Positions 22,975 to 33,345 of a stretch of DNA of 64,000 nucleotides are shown piece by piece. Numbering within the stretch: the stretch's first letter is position 1; every line of letters starts with the position of its first letter. Location of the stretch: NCBI RefSeq assembly GCF_036898095.1, contig NC_090726.1, positions 31,810,861 to 31,874,860 of the forward strand, written 5' to 3'. Below the pieces are notes generated by a model. The model saw only the letters and a list, made by a program, of their open reading frames with translations, did no database searches and had not been told where the DNA came from. Made by a program: the position numbers and the translations under genes. The stretch comes from Palaemon carinicauda (taxonomy: Eukaryota > Arthropoda > Malacostraca > Decapoda > Palaemonidae).

Positions 22975-25530
22975 ATGTCCGACATTTCTCAAGCCCCTCC
23001 CCATAGACGATGTAGGTCTTGTAATAGGCGTATTCCGAAGGCCTCGGTTGATCCTCACACCGCTTGTTCCGACTGTAGGGAAATAGCCTGTCAGTTGGAA
23101 GATCGATGTGAGGAATGCGCCGGACTTTCGGAACTTGAGTTTGTTCGATTCCTTAAATATACCACTAAGTTAGAGAGAGAGAGAGTTAGGAGGAGTTCTG
23201 CTCGCTCTTCGCTTTTTTCCTCACCTCATGATCCTCAACCTTTTCCTCCCCCTGTAGTGGCTACCCCCGAACCTACTATTTGTGCTCAGCCTGATATGTC
23301 TGATGTTTTGCGTGCCATTCAGGCTTTAGGTGACAAAGTGGAATCGGTAGTGAGTGACCACAAGTTCCTCTTGGCGGACGTCAAGGAACTTAAGGTCAAA
23401 AGTGCAGTGGGAAGTGGTAGTGCCAGTGCGGTGCCGAGTGCTAGTGTCAGTGCAGTGCCGAATGCTAGTGTCAGTGTCAGTGTTGTGCGTGAGGGTACTT
23501 CTGTGCGTGCCAGTCGTCCTCCCAGTCCGGGACCTCTTGCAAGCTCCCAAGCCCAGGGGAGAAGCAATGTCGAAGGGCAAAAGGGTTCGGCAGGCCTTGA
23601 TCGGCGCACAGAAGTATCCTCGGTGGTTGCGGGCGTGTCTTACAGAGACCGTCACTCCCACCCGCAGACGATTGAGCCCTTATTTTCCTCGTCTGCAGAA
23701 GAAATATCGGGGAGAAAACGCTGGACTCAGGTCTCAAGACCTCTTAAACGTAAAGTCCAGACCTCAAGAGTTCAACAACCTGGATGCAGTCATTGGGTTA
23801 GCTCTGACTCTCCGCAGTCATCAGGTGACTGCACACCTCCTAAGAGAGGTAAGGCGATGCCTCAGCAGACCTCATCTTCTGTTAAGGCTTTGCCTCAACA
23901 GACCTTATCGTCTGTTGATCCCAAGATGACTTTGCTGCAGTCCATGCAGTCGCAGCTTGCGGTCTTAATGCGTGAGTTTCAGGCAGAGAAAGTTACACCT
24001 CCTCCTGCGAGCGCTCCGCCTCACCGCAGTCCAGGCTGCCTGACGTACGAAGTTGAGGTTCCTCAAGCTACCTTACCGCGTTCGGAGTTGCCTGTTACCA
24101 GCGTTGTGCAGCAACCTCCACCTTCCTTAAGACAACCTCAACAATGGGAACAGGAGTCTTATGCCTTACATCCTCCTCTTCCTCTTGCGGTTAGACCATC
24201 GAGGCAACAACCTCTTGAGGTACGACAACCTCTTCCATCCATGAGGCAGCCACCTAAGCTCTCGCTGCAGCGACCTCAACTTTCCTCAAGGCGAGAGCCT
24301 CAACTCTTGAGGCTAGCACCTCAAGAACCTCAACTCGTGAGACAGGAACTGCGTTCTGCGCAGCCGCTACCTCAACTCTCGCAGCTCACACCTCAAGAAC
24401 CTCAACTCGTGAGACAGGAACCTGCTACTGCGCATCCACAACCCTTGCAGCAAGCGCAACTCTTGAGACAGGAAGCTCATGCTAGAAGTCAGCCACCTCA
24501 ACGCATGCACCTACCTTCCTCTACTCTTCTTGACCAGTCTTTGCAGCCTGAACCTCAGGTTTTAGTTCAGTCACCTCTCTCCACACTTGCTCCTCAGACC
24601 GCCGCAGAACCTCCTTCTTCCCAACCTCTTGACTTTGTCGTTACCAGCCCTCATCCTCTTCAACAGAGACTTGAGGATGAAACCGCAAGTGTTTATGCAC
24701 CCGCTTGTCAAGATTCTGCTGTTCAGCACACCACTGTTACGTTACCTCTCGCTTCGCAACACTCTGGTGATGAGGTTTCTGAGGAGGAAGCTGCGCACCT
24801 AGATGATCCCTCTTCGGACGTGGAGGAACCCAAGTCTTCTCCTCACTCCATTGACTTTCGCAAGGTCCTGGCTCTTTTCAGAGAGGTATACCCGGACCAT
24901 TTTGTTTCTGCTACCCCCCGCTCTCCTCCATCTGAGTTTTCGCTGGGCATGCAACCTGTTAAGTCGGCCTATACTAAGCTCGTCTTTGCTAGATCCTCTA
25001 AGAGAGCTTTAAGAATGTTAGGGGATTGGTTGCAGTCCAAACAGCAACTAGGGAAGACTTCCTTTATGTTCCCACCTACTAAGCTGACTTCTAAGGCGGG
25101 CGTATGGTATGCCACAGGAGAGGAACCAGGCTTGGGAGTCCCTGCCTCTGCCCAGGCTGACTTCTCAAGTTTGGTCGACTCTCCTCGTAGATCAGCGATG
25201 AGGCGCTCTAAGGTCTGCTGGACCTTTTCCGACTTAGACCACTTCTTAAAGGGTATATTTCGTGCCTTTGAGATTTTCAATTTTCTCGACTGGTGCCTGG
25301 GGGCCTTGAGCAAGAAGACCACCCCTGCGGACAAGGACTCAGCCATGCTTATAATGTCCTGCATGGATAAAGCAATTCGGGATGGGTCCGGCGAGCTTGC
25401 ATCAATGTTTGTTTCAGGAGTACTTAAGAAAAGGGAGCAACTTTGCACTTTTCTTTCTACTGGCATCACATCTTGTCAAAGGTCTCAACTCCTTTTTGCT
25501 CCGCTTTCTAAGTTCTTGTTCCCCGAAGAC
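22975..25530 (+). CDS. DIRS A gag-like protein (ORF1 N-terminal part)
   Basis: Starts at ATG 22,975 (MSDISQAPPHRRCRSC). The same position opens the gag of DIRS B at 49,148, which supports the start. Residues about 13-50 form a cysteine-rich module (CRSC, then HTACSDC, then CEEC) that could bind zinc. A Pro/Gln-rich, low-complexity middle follows (residues about 330-600), then a conserved C-terminal domain (FRKVLALFREVYPDHF to about FVSGVLKKREQLCTF). The likely role is the structural or nucleic-acid-binding gag of the retrotransposon. A 1-nt loss at about 25,530 throws the frame off before the gag end; the true continuation is visible in another frame (25,542-25,775, QKDTHDLVASSARKA). The open frame seems to run on to 28,734 as 1,919 codons, but past 25,530 it is out-of-frame sequence until the recombinase. 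Confidence 0.85.
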
Positions 25531-25792
25531 TTATCAAGGATTTGTCTGCGGCCCTTATTCAGAAGGACACTCATGACCTTGTGGCCTCTTCAGCTCGTAA
25601 GGCTAAGGTTGCTCCCTCAGTTCCCAGAACTTACCGCACCCCAGTGGCCGATACTCCTGCTACAAGGTTTATTCCGCCCTTTCGTGGCAGAGCCCCCAGC
25701 CGAGGAAGTACCCGTCCAGACTCTTCCAGGAGCAGGTCTAGGAAAGGTCCCAAGACTTCAAAAGGCAAACACTGACTCCTCCTCCTCTCCAG
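25531..25792 (+). pseudogene. DIRS A gag-RT junction with two frameshifts
   Basis: Compared with the intact junction in DIRS B (51,350-51,590), one nucleotide is missing at about 25,530. A second net shift lies at about 25,780, just after a stop at 25,773-25,775. In B, gag and RT are one frame here, so A has lost the fusion through two small indels. Confidence 0.75.
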
Positions 25793-27835
25793 ACAGCAGT
25801 AGGAGCCAGACTCAAGACCTTCTGGCAAGCTTGGGAAAGAAGAGGTGCAGACGCCCAGTCTGTCAAGTGGCTAAGGGAGGGTTACAGGATACCATTCTGC
25901 CGCAAACCCCCTCTGACCACTTCTCCCATCAACCTCTCTCCCAACTACAAGGAAAAGGACAAGAGGCTAGCGTTACACCAGGAGGTGTCGCTCCTGTTAC
26001 AGAAGAAGGCAGTGGTTATAGTCCGGGACCATCAATCCCCGGGCTTCTACAACCGTCTCTTTCTGGTGGCCAAGAAGACAGGAGGTTGGAGACCGGTGCT
26101 GGACGTCAGCGCGCTCAATGCTTATGTCACCAAGCAGACGTTCACTATGGAGACGACGAAGTCGGTCCTAGCAGCGGTCAGGCAGGAGGACTGGATGGTC
26201 TCGTTGGATCTGAAAGACGCTTACTTTCACGTTCCTATTCATCCAGACTCCCAACCTTTCCTGAGATTCGTTTTTGGAAAGGTTGTGTACCAATTCCAAG
26301 CCCTGTGTTTTGGCCTAAGCACAGCTCCTATGGTGTTTACGCATCTGATGAGGAATATTGCAAAATTCCTCCACTTATCGGACATCAGAGCCTCCCTTTA
26401 TTTAGACGACTGGCTGTTAAGAGCCTCCACGAGTCGTCGCTGTCTGGAGAGTCTCAACTGGACTTTGGACTTGATCAAGGAACTGGGTCTATTAGTCAAC
26501 TTAGAAAAGTCCCAGCTCATTCCCTCCCAATCCATCGTTTACCTGGGAATGGAGATTCGGAGTCAGGCTTTTCGGGCTTTTCCATCGGCCCCAAGGATAA
26601 GCCAAGCCTTAGAATGCATCCTGAGCATGCTGAAGAGGAACAGTTGCTCGGTGAGACAGTGGATGAGTCTAACAGGGACCCTGTCATCGTTAGCCCTGTT
26701 CGTCGAGTTAGGGAGACTCCACCTCCGCCCTCTCCAATTCCATCTAGCAGCTCATTGGGACAAGGATTTGACGCTCGAAGCAGTCTCTATTCCTGTCACC
26801 AAAGAGATGAAGACCACTCTCTTGTGGTGGAAGACCAACATCCTTCTCAAGGAGGGTCTATCGTTAGCGATTCAGACCCCCAATCTTCATCTCTTCTCGG
26901 ACGCATCAGACTCGGGCTGGGGCGCGACCTTGAACGGACAGGAATGCTCGGGAACATGGAACAAGGAACAGGAAACGCTCCACATCAACTGCAAGGAGCT
27001 GCTGGCAGTTCATCTGGCCTTAATGAACTTCAAGTCCTTCCTGCTAGGCAAGGTGGTGGAGGTGAACTCCGACAACACCACAGCCTTGGCTTACATCTCC
27101 AAGCAGGGAGGGACCCATTCGAGGAAGCTGTACGAGATAGCAAGGGACCTCCTCATTTGGTCAAGAAGTCTAAATCTCACTCTAGTAACGAGGTTCATTC
27201 AGGGCAACATGAACGTCTCAGCAGATCGCCTAAGCAGAAAAGATCAAGTCATCCCCACGGAATGGACCCTTCACAAGAGCGTGTGCAACAGACTTTGGAC
27301 CTTGTGGGGTCAGCCTACGATAGATCTGTTCGCCACCTCCATGACCAAGAGGCTTCCTTTGTACTGTTCCCCAGTTCCAGACCCAGCAGCAGTTCACGTG
27401 GATGCTTTTCTGCTGAATTGGTCCCATCTCGACCTTTATGCATTCCCGCCGTTCAAGATCATCAACAGAGTCATTCAGAAGTTCGTCTCGCACGAAGGGA
27501 CACGGCTGACGCTGGTTGCTCCCCTTTGGCCTGCAAGAGAATGGTTCACAGAGGTACTACAATGGCTGGTCGACGTTCCCAGGACTCTCCCTCTAAGAGT
27601 GGACCTTCTACGTCAACCTCACGTAGACAAGGTACACCCAAACCTCCACGCTCTTCGTCTGACTGCCTTCAGACTGTCGAAAGATTCGCTAGAGCTAGAG
27701 GCTTTTCGAAGGAGGCAGCCAGAGCGATTGCCAGAGCAAGGAGGGTATCCACTCGTAGAGTCTACCAATCCAAGTGGGAAGTCTTCCGAAGCTGGTGCAG
27801 AGCCAATGCAGTTTCCTCTACCAATACCTCTGTAA
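25793..27835 (+). CDS. DIRS A reverse transcriptase-RNase H-methyltransferase
   Basis: The frame runs from about 25,793 to the stop at 27,835; the first in-frame ATG is 25,985, but in the parent element this was the continuation of gag. RT: FYNRLFLVAKKTGGWRPVLD, LDLKDAYFHVPIH (first catalytic Asp) and SLYLDDWLL (YxDD). RNase H: LFSDASDSGWGA (Asp), INCKELLAVHLA (Glu), VEVNSDNTTALAY (Asp), ADRLSRK. Then an MT-type domain typical of DIRS elements: GQPTIDLFATSMTKRLP and AFPPFKII, the latter like the [DNS]PP[YF] active site of N6-adenine methyltransferases. The last 200 nt overlap the recombinase in another frame. All catalytic residues appear present. Confidence 0.9.
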   Translation, partial: TAVGARLKTFWQAWERRGADAQSVKWLREGYRIPFCRKPPLTTSPINLSPNYKEKDKRLALHQEVSLLLQKKAVVIVRDHQSPGFYNRLFLVAKKTGGWRPVLDVSALNAYVTKQTFTMETTKSVLAAVRQEDWMVSLDLKDAYFHVPIHPDSQPFLRFVFGKVVYQFQALCFGLSTAPMVFTHLMRNIAKFLHLSDIRASLYLDDWLLRASTSRRCLESLNWTLDLIKELGLLVNLEKSQLIPSQSIVYLGMEIRSQAFRAFPSAPRISQALECILSMLKRNSCSVRQWMSLTGTLSSLALFVELGRLHLRPLQFHLAAHWDKDLTLEAVSIPVTKEMKTTLLWWKTNILLKEGLSLAIQTPNLHLFSDASDSGWGATLNGQECSGTWNKEQETLHINCKELLAVHLALMNFKSFLLGKVVEVNSDNTTALAYISKQGGTHSRKLYEIARDLLIWSRSLNLTLVTRFIQGNMNVSADRLSRKDQVIPTEWTLHKSVCNRLWTLWGQPTIDLFATSMTKRLPLYCSPVPDPAAVHVDAFLLNWSHLDLYAFPPFKIINRVIQKFVSHEGTRLTLVAPLWPAREWFTEVLQWLVDVPRTLPLRVDLLRQPHVDKVHPNLHALRLTAFRLSKDSLELEAFRRRQPERLPEQGGYPLVESTNPSGKSSEAGAEPMQFPLPIPL

Positions 27836-28734
27836 CCCAAGTAGCTGACTTCCTATTACATCTAAGGAATGAGAGATCCCTTTCGGCTCCTACGATTAAA
27901 GGGTACAGAAGTATGTTGGCTTCAGTTCTCCGCCACAGAGGTTTGGACCTTTCTTCCAACAAGGACCTTCAAGACATCCTTAAATCTTTCGAGACTTCTA
28001 AAGAACGTCGTTTATCCACTCCAGGCTGGAATCTAGACGTAGTCTTAAGGTTCCTTATGTCTCCTAGGTTCGAACCTCTCCAGTCAGCTTCCTTCAAAGA
28101 CCTTACTCTCAAGACTCTTTTCCTCGTCTGCCTTGCAACAGCTAAAAGAGTTAGTGAGGTTCACGCCTTCAGCAAGAACATTGGGTTCACATCCGAATCT
28201 GCAACATGTTCTTTACAGCTCGGATTTTTAGCTAAGAATGAACTTCCTTCACGTCCTTGGCCTAGATCGTTTGAAATTCCTAGCCTTTCCAACATGGTGG
28301 GTAACGAGCTAGAAAGAGTTCTTTGCCCTGTCAGAGCTCTGAAATATTATCTTAATAGGTCAAAACCTATACGAGGACAATCAGAAGCCTTATGGTGTGC
28401 AATCAAGAAACCTTCGATGCCTATGTCCAAAAACGCAGTTTCGTATTATATAAGGCTTCTGATTAGAGAAGCCCATTCTCACATGAAGGATGAAGACCTT
28501 GCTTTGCTGAAGGTAAGGACCCACGAAGTGAGAGCCGTAGCCACTTCGATGGCCTTTAAACAGAACCGTTCTCTGCAGAGCATTATGGATGCAACTTATT
28601 GGAGGAGCAAGTCAGTGTTTGCATCATTTTATCTTAAAGATGTCCAGTCTCTTTACGAGAACTGCTACACCCTGGGACCATTCGTAGCAGCGAGTGCAGT
28701 AGTAGGTGAGGGCTCAGCCACTACATTCCCTTAA
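27640..28734 (+). CDS. DIRS A tyrosine recombinase (YR)
   Basis: Tyrosine recombinase domain of about 360 residues ending at TAA 28,732-28,734. An N-terminal SAM-like core-binding part (ARGFSKEAARAIARARR, TIKGYRSMLASVLRHRGLDL) leads to the catalytic half: Arg in LATAKRVSEVHAF, H-x-x-R in RTHEVRAVATSM, and the nucleophile Tyr in VFASFYLKDV. DIRS elements use it to integrate the circular DNA copy. The frame is open far upstream (see findings), so no unique start can be chosen; the start given marks the domain, not the initiation codon. Its frame is shifted relative to RT. DIRS B has the same arrangement. Confidence 0.9.
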   Translation, partial: KPPRSSSDCLQTVERFARARGFSKEAARAIARARRVSTRRVYQSKWEVFRSWCRANAVSSTNTSVTQVADFLLHLRNERSLSAPTIKGYRSMLASVLRHRGLDLSSNKDLQDILKSFETSKERRLSTPGWNLDVVLRFLMSPRFEPLQSASFKDLTLKTLFLVCLATAKRVSEVHAFSKNIGFTSESATCSLQLGFLAKNELPSRPWPRSFEIPSLSNMVGNELERVLCPVRALKYYLNRSKPIRGQSEALWCAIKKPSMPMSKNAVSYYIRLLIREAHSHMKDEDLALLKVRTHEVRAVATSMAFKQNRSLQSIMDATYWRSKSVFASFYLKDVQSLYENCYTLGPFVAASAVVGEGSATTFP

Positions 28735-29134
28735 TCCCATAACCTTTTTTTTTAACCTTTCTCTTGAATGCTTTTATTGTTGTTTTTTGGGTTGTTACGG
28801 TAGGCTAAGAAGCCTTCCGCATCCTTTTTGATTTGGCGGGTGGTCAATTCATTCTTGAGAAGCGCCTGGGTTAGAGGTTGTGTAGAGGTCCTTTAGTATG
28901 GGTTGCAGCCCTGTATACTTCAGCACCTTAGAGTTGTTCAGCCTCCTAAGAGGAACGCTGCGCTCAGTAAGGAAGACGAACTTATTAAAGGCAGAGTAAT
29001 GGTTCAAGTCGACTTCCTTACCAGGTACTTATTATTTCATTGTTATTTTGAATAACTGATTATATGAAATACGGGATACTTAGCTATCTTATAGTCATGT
29101 ACACTGGTTTTCACCCACCTCCCTGGGTGTGAAT
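28735..29134 (+). other. DIRS A conserved 3' non-coding region with stem-loop
   Basis: About 400 bp after the recombinase stop is well conserved with DIRS B (54,522-54,920) though non-coding. It includes an inverted pair TAAGGAAGACGAACTT (28,968-28,983) and AAGTCGACTTCCTTA (29,006-29,020) that can pair with a 22-nt loop. The same hairpin occurs in B. Confidence 0.6.
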
Positions 29135-29225
29135 CAGCTACATGATTATCGGGTAAGTTTAATATTGAAAAATGTTATTTTCATTAGTAAAATAAATTTT
29201 TGAATATACTTACCCGATAATCATG
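29135..29225 (+). repeat. Internal complementary region (ICR), DIRS A
   Basis: 29,135-29,171 is the reverse complement of the element's left end (22,595-22,631), and 29,172-29,225 is the reverse complement of its right end (29,412-29,465). The ICR therefore carries both termini joined, the DIRS hallmark thought to template the circular junction. Confidence 0.92.
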
Positions 29226-29269
29226 ATTTAATTGACCCACCCTTCCTCCTCATAGAGAACCAGTGGACC

Positions 29270-29429
29270 GAGGAAAAATTGAGGTGGTGTCAACAAGAAG
29301 TACTGCAGTACCTGGCCACAGGTGGCGCTGGTGAGTACACCCCCTTCTAGTATAGTGATCGCTGGCGTATCCCTTCCGTAGAATTCTGTCGGGCAACGGA
29401 GTTGACAGCTACATGATTATCGGGTAAGT
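29270..29429 (+). repeat. Right inverted terminal repeat, DIRS A
   Basis: Pairs with 22,608-22,767. A further 36-bp end (29,430-29,465) is specific to the right terminus and repeated in the ICR. Confidence 0.92.
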
Positions 29430-29465
29430 ATATTCAAAAATTTATTTTACTAATGAAAATAACAT

Positions 29466-30034
29466 ATTTCGAGAAATCCTCTTCAAGCTACATAGGAACT
29501 GGTAGGCCCTATACCTCGGGATGTGAATGGACACCCAGAAAGGCAAGGATTTTTCCATCCCAAAGAAGAATAGAAAAATTCAAGGAAGTTGCCTGTCCCT
29601 TTCTTTTGTAACTCGCTACTAGCACATCTTTTGCTTTGCCTGTTGGGATATCTGACCTCTCTGGAGCGATTGGTGTTTATCGGTCATTTGCACATTTGAT
29701 CTCTTGATTGGCAACTAAAATCCTTTTCTTCATAACACAGGGATCCTCCGGACCACCAGGTTCTGGTAAGAATGGAGCTGAAGAGACCTGAGTTGGTGTG
29801 TAGTAGATACCAACATTCTTAGGGGGATAATCCTTCTGTCTCCCCATCTGATTTGATGCTTTTCAGGGATGCATCAAAAGAAGGGTAGAAGGCTCACCTG
29901 TTGCAGCTCATGGCCTCCTTGCTGTGGTCTGAATTTGACTGGCAATGCCTAGAGATGAGAGCAGCCTTTCTAGCTCTCAAGCACTTCCAATAGCTTTCAG
30001 GTCACTCTGGTGTTGATGAGTGACAACACAATGA
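29466..30034 (+). pseudogene. DIRS C RT end and RNase H, decayed
   Basis: Resumes the protein cut at 22,594: a segment corresponding to LTSLERLVFIGHLHI (conserved thumb region), then RNase H with a DAS-type Asp block (29,865-29,885), LMASLLWSEFDWQCLEMRA with the Glu block, and VLMSDNTM with the Asp block at about 30,015. Interrupted by stops and cut at about 30,034 by a TAA-tailed repeat. Confidence 0.75.
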
Positions 30035-30605
30035 AATTATTATTACAGTACTTGCTAAGCTACAATCCTAGTTGGAAAAGCAGGATGCTATAAGCCCAAG
30101 GGTTCCAACAAGGATTATAGCCTATTGAGGAAAGAAAATAAGCAAACATAGAATAGTGTGTCTGAGTGTACCCTCAAGCAAGAGAACTCTAATCCAAAAC
30201 AGTGGAAGACCATGGTACAGAGGCTTGGCACTACCCAAGACTAGAGAATAATGGTTTGATTTTGGAGTGTCAATCTCTTAGAAGAGCTGCTTACCATAGC
30301 TAAAGAGAGACTTCTACCCTTACCAAGAAAGGAGTAGTCACTGAACAATTACAGTGCAGTGATTAACCCCTTGAATGAAGAAGAAATTTTCTGTTATCTA
30401 AGGGATGTCAGATGTATGAGGAAAGAGGAGAATGTGTAAAGAATGAGCCAGACTAATCGGTGTACAGTATATGTAGGCAAAGGAAAAATTATCTGTAATG
30501 AGAGAGGGATCCAATGTAGTACTATCTGGCAAGTCAGAGGACCCAATAACACTCTAGCAGTAGTATCTCAATAGGTGGCTGGTGCCTTAGCCAACCTACT
30601 ACCTA
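30035..30605 (-). repeat. TAA-tailed repeat, nearly full length
   Basis: Minus-strand copy running from the (TAA)-type 3' end at about 30,035 to the 5' block 'gctggtgccttagccaacct' at about 30,600. Inserted in the RNase H sequence of DIRS C. Confidence 0.88.
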
Positions 30606-30614
30606 AAAACAAGG

Positions 30615-30871
30615 AAGTACTTTTCACAGCTATCCTGCCTACTATTCGTAGAAATACTGTGATGGGCAGAAGACAATTCGATCACCCTGTCATCCCGATT
30701 CAATCAAGGCAAGAAAAACATCCTTGCGGACAAACTGGGCAGGAAAACTTGGTTGGCTTCGAATGTTCCTTAAATAACCAACAAAGTCCTGGCTTTGTGG
30801 GGTTCAGGGATGATAGACCTGTTCCTTACATCTCATCCAGAAGTTTCATGTGTACTGCTTGCCAGTGCCAG
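30615..30871 (+). pseudogene. DIRS C RNase H end and start of MT-type region
   Basis: The reading corresponds to a conserved tail of RNase H (IQGKKNILADxLSR type, seen here as NKHPCGQTG) and then an MT-type start near 'GFRDDRPVPYISSRSF'. Degenerate; cut by another TAA-tailed repeat. Confidence 0.5.
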
Positions 30872-31060
30872 ATTATTATTTTTATTACTAGCTAAGCTAC
30901 AACCCTAGTTGGGAAAGCAAAATGCTATAAGCCCAAGGGCTCCAACAGAGAAAAATAGCCCAATAAGGAAAAGAAATAAGGAAATAAATAATCCTTATGA
31001 GAAATAATGAACAATTAAGATATAATATTTTAAAAACAGTAACAGTGTTTTGAGAAACAC
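30872..31060 (-). repeat. TAA-tailed repeat, 3' half
   Basis: Minus-strand copy with the 'agctacaaccctagttggga' block; truncated at its 5' end. Confidence 0.85.
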
Positions 31061-31137
31061 ATTAGGTTTGTGTCTTCTTCAATTGCACAAAAGATTGGCT
31101 TATTGAGAAAGTCTTTTAAGATTTTCGATGATCAATC

Positions 31138-32023
31138 TACATACATACATATTCCAAGGCACTTCTCTCTATTTTGGGGGGTAGCTGACATCAAACAAAT
31201 GAAAGGGGGACCTTTCCTCTCTACGTTCCTCCAAGCCTGACAAGGGACTCAACGGAGTTCGGCTGGTACTGCTAGAGTGCTACAGCCCACCCTCCCCCAT
31301 TATCCACCACAGATGAAGCTTCATAACGCTAACTCCCATACTGCTGCTACCTTCGTGGTCATCCAAGGTGACCGGAAAAAGCAGCGGGGCCTACCGGAAC
31401 TGCGTCACGGTTGCTCGCCATTCATTCCTATTTTTAGCACGCTCTCTTGCCTCTCTCACATCTATCCTCCTATCACCCAGAGATTTCTTCACTTCATCCA
31501 TCCACCCAAACCTTGGCCTTCCTCTTGTACTTCTCCCATCAACTCTTGAATTCATCACCCTCTTTAGCAGACAGCCATTTTCCATTCTCTCAACATGGCC
31601 AAACCACCTCAACACATTCATATCCACTCTATCTGCTAGCTCATTTCTTACACCTGTTCTCACCCTCAATACTTCGTTCCTAAACCTATCTACTCGAGAT
31701 ACACCAGCCATACTCCTTAGACACTTCATCTCAAACACATTCAATTTCTGTCTGTCACTTTCATTCCCCACAACTCCGATCCATACATCACAGTTGATAC
31801 AATCCCTTTCTCATAAAGAACTCTCTTTACATTCGTGCCCAACCCTCTATTCTTTACCACTATCTTCACTGCCCCTAACACTTTGCATCCTTCATTCACT
31901 CTGATGTACATCTGCTTCCACTCCACCATTTGCTGCAACAACAGACCCCAAGTACTTAAACTGATCCACCTTCTCAAGTAACTCTCCATTCAACATAACA
32001 TTCAACCTCGCACTACTTAATTT
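31138..32023 (-). pseudogene. LINE 3' end, same family as 13,868-15,035
   Basis: Minus-strand frames give NEGCKVLGAVKIVVKNRGLG, VMYGSELWGMKV (31,989-31,750), then the terminal segment FEMKCLRSMAGVSRVDRFRN and NVLRWFGHVERMENG with RSTRGRPRFGWMDEV (31,771-31,391). A frameshift separates the two. The 3' end (31,141-31,390) matches the other copy at 13,868. This copy keeps the C-terminal region that the first lost by deletion. Confidence 0.85.
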
Positions 32024-32480
32024 GTTGGAGAGGAACTTACGGTCTATTTAATTTCTTATTCCTGATCTAGATATTAATCTTTGGCACCGTCGTTTCAATT
32101 AGTTCATTATGCATGTTGCATGAGATTTTTCATAATTCTGATCATCCTTTACATTCAGGTTTTCCTGGACAGGTCCATCCTGTTCATAATACTAGGCATG
32201 CAGTTAATTCCAATAGTCAGGCCTTCTCCATCATGAGGCGCAATACTACACAGTATTCTAGAAGTTTTATTCCACCTGTGACCAAGTTGTGGAATTATCT
32301 TCCTAATCAGGTAGATGAATCGGTAGAACTTCAAAAGTTCAAAGTTGCAGCTAATGTTTTTATGTTGAACAGTCTTTTTATAGTTATATATGAAGTATCT
32401 GTTTTAATTTTGTTAATGAAGCGTGAAGTAGATGATGAATGGAGAAGTATTGAATTAAAAGCTCAAGATAGATACGACTA
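32024..32480 (+). pseudogene. LINE C-terminal fragment
   Basis: Encodes a FHNSDHPLHSGFPGQVHPV and SFIPPVTKLWNYLPNQV pattern, the usual very C-terminal end of several LINE ORF2 proteins. A block EVDDEWRSIELKAQDR, like the end of the RTE-like LINE at 5,820-5,940, follows at 32,424. Copies of the first part occur in reverse at 18,655 and 33,345. Confidence 0.7.
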
Positions 32481-33130
32481 TTATTATTATTGTTAAATGC
32501 TAAGCTACAACCCTTGTTAAAAAAGCAGGATGCTATAAGCCCAGAGGCCCCAACAGGGAAAAATAGCACAGTGAGGAAAGGAAACAAGGAAAAATAAGAT
32601 ATTCTAAGAATAGTAAAAAAATTGAAATAAATATTTCCTATATAAACTATAAAAACTTTAACAAGACAAGAGGAAGAGAAACTAGATAGAACAGTGTGTC
32701 CGAGTGTACCCTCAAGCAAGAGAACTCTAACCCAAGATAGTGGAAGACCATGGTACTGAGGCTATGACACTACCCAAAACTAGAGAACAATGGTTTGATT
32801 TTGGAGTGTCCTCCTAGAAGAGCTGCTTACCATAGTTAAAGAGCCTCTTCTACTCTTACGAAGAGGAAAGTAGTCACTGAACAATTACAGTGCAGTAGTT
32901 CACCCCTTGGGAGAAGAAGAATTGTTTGGTAATCTCAGTGTTGTCAGGTGTATGAGGACAGAAGAGAATCTGTAAAGAATAGACCAGACTATTCTGTGTC
33001 TGTGTAGGCAAAGGGAAAGAACCGTAACCAGAGAGAAAGGTCCAATGTAGTACTGTCTGTCCAGTCAAAGGACCCCATAGCTCTCTAGCGGTAGTATCTC
33101 AACGGGCGGCTGGTGCCCTGGCCAACATAC
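32481..33130 (-). repeat. TAA-tailed repeat, full length
   Basis: The longest uninterrupted copy, about 650 bp, from the TAA-type end (32,481) to the 5' 'gctggtgccctggccaacat' block (33,125). It contains no open frame of note. Confidence 0.88.
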
Positions 33131-33224
33131 TAAGGAGGCCCTTTGCGTCAATAGGTGTAGGAGGAGATGATGATATGAATGTTTTTAAAAGATTTTATTT
33201 TAATTTTTCATTACATCTCATATG

Positions 33225-33345
33225 GTTTATTTATTTCCTTGCTTCCTTTCCTCACTTAGCTATTTTTCCCTGTTGGAGCCCTTGAGCTTATAACATCTTG
33301 CTTTTCCACTAAGGTTGTAGCTTGGCTAGTAATAATAATATATTT
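33225..33345 (+). repeat. TAA-tailed repeat, 3' end
   Basis: Plus-strand 3' block 'ccactaaggttgtagcttgg' with a short TAA tail. Confidence 0.8.

Larger units (their letters stand above)
22595..29465 (+). mobile_element. DIRS element A, nearly complete
   Basis: A 6.87-kb DIRS-type retrotransposon inserted in the RT gene of DIRS C. Landmarks in order: left inverted terminal repeat (22,608-22,767), leader, gag (22,975 onward), RT-RNase H-methyltransferase, tyrosine recombinase (stop at 28,734), a conserved non-coding 3' stretch, the internal complementary region (29,135-29,225), and the right inverted repeat (29,270-29,429). These parts define the DIRS order, whose members replicate through a circular intermediate and integrate by a tyrosine recombinase without making target duplications. 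The boundaries come from the internal complementary region, which shows where the two ends abut in the circle. The body is open apart from two frameshifts around 25,530 and 25,780, so it is relatively young but probably non-autonomous. Confidence 0.93.

Noticed and set aside
23319..23929. Open frames on the minus strand and alternate plus frames inside gag
   Set aside because: Low-complexity shadows of the conserved gag frame; not shared as proteins in DIRS B beyond what base composition explains.
22975..28734. A single 1,919-codon open frame read as one giant protein
   Set aside because: Only its start (gag) and end (recombinase) are in the proper frame. Between about 25,530 and 27,640 it is the wrong frame of RT-RNase H, whose real frame carries the catalytic motifs.
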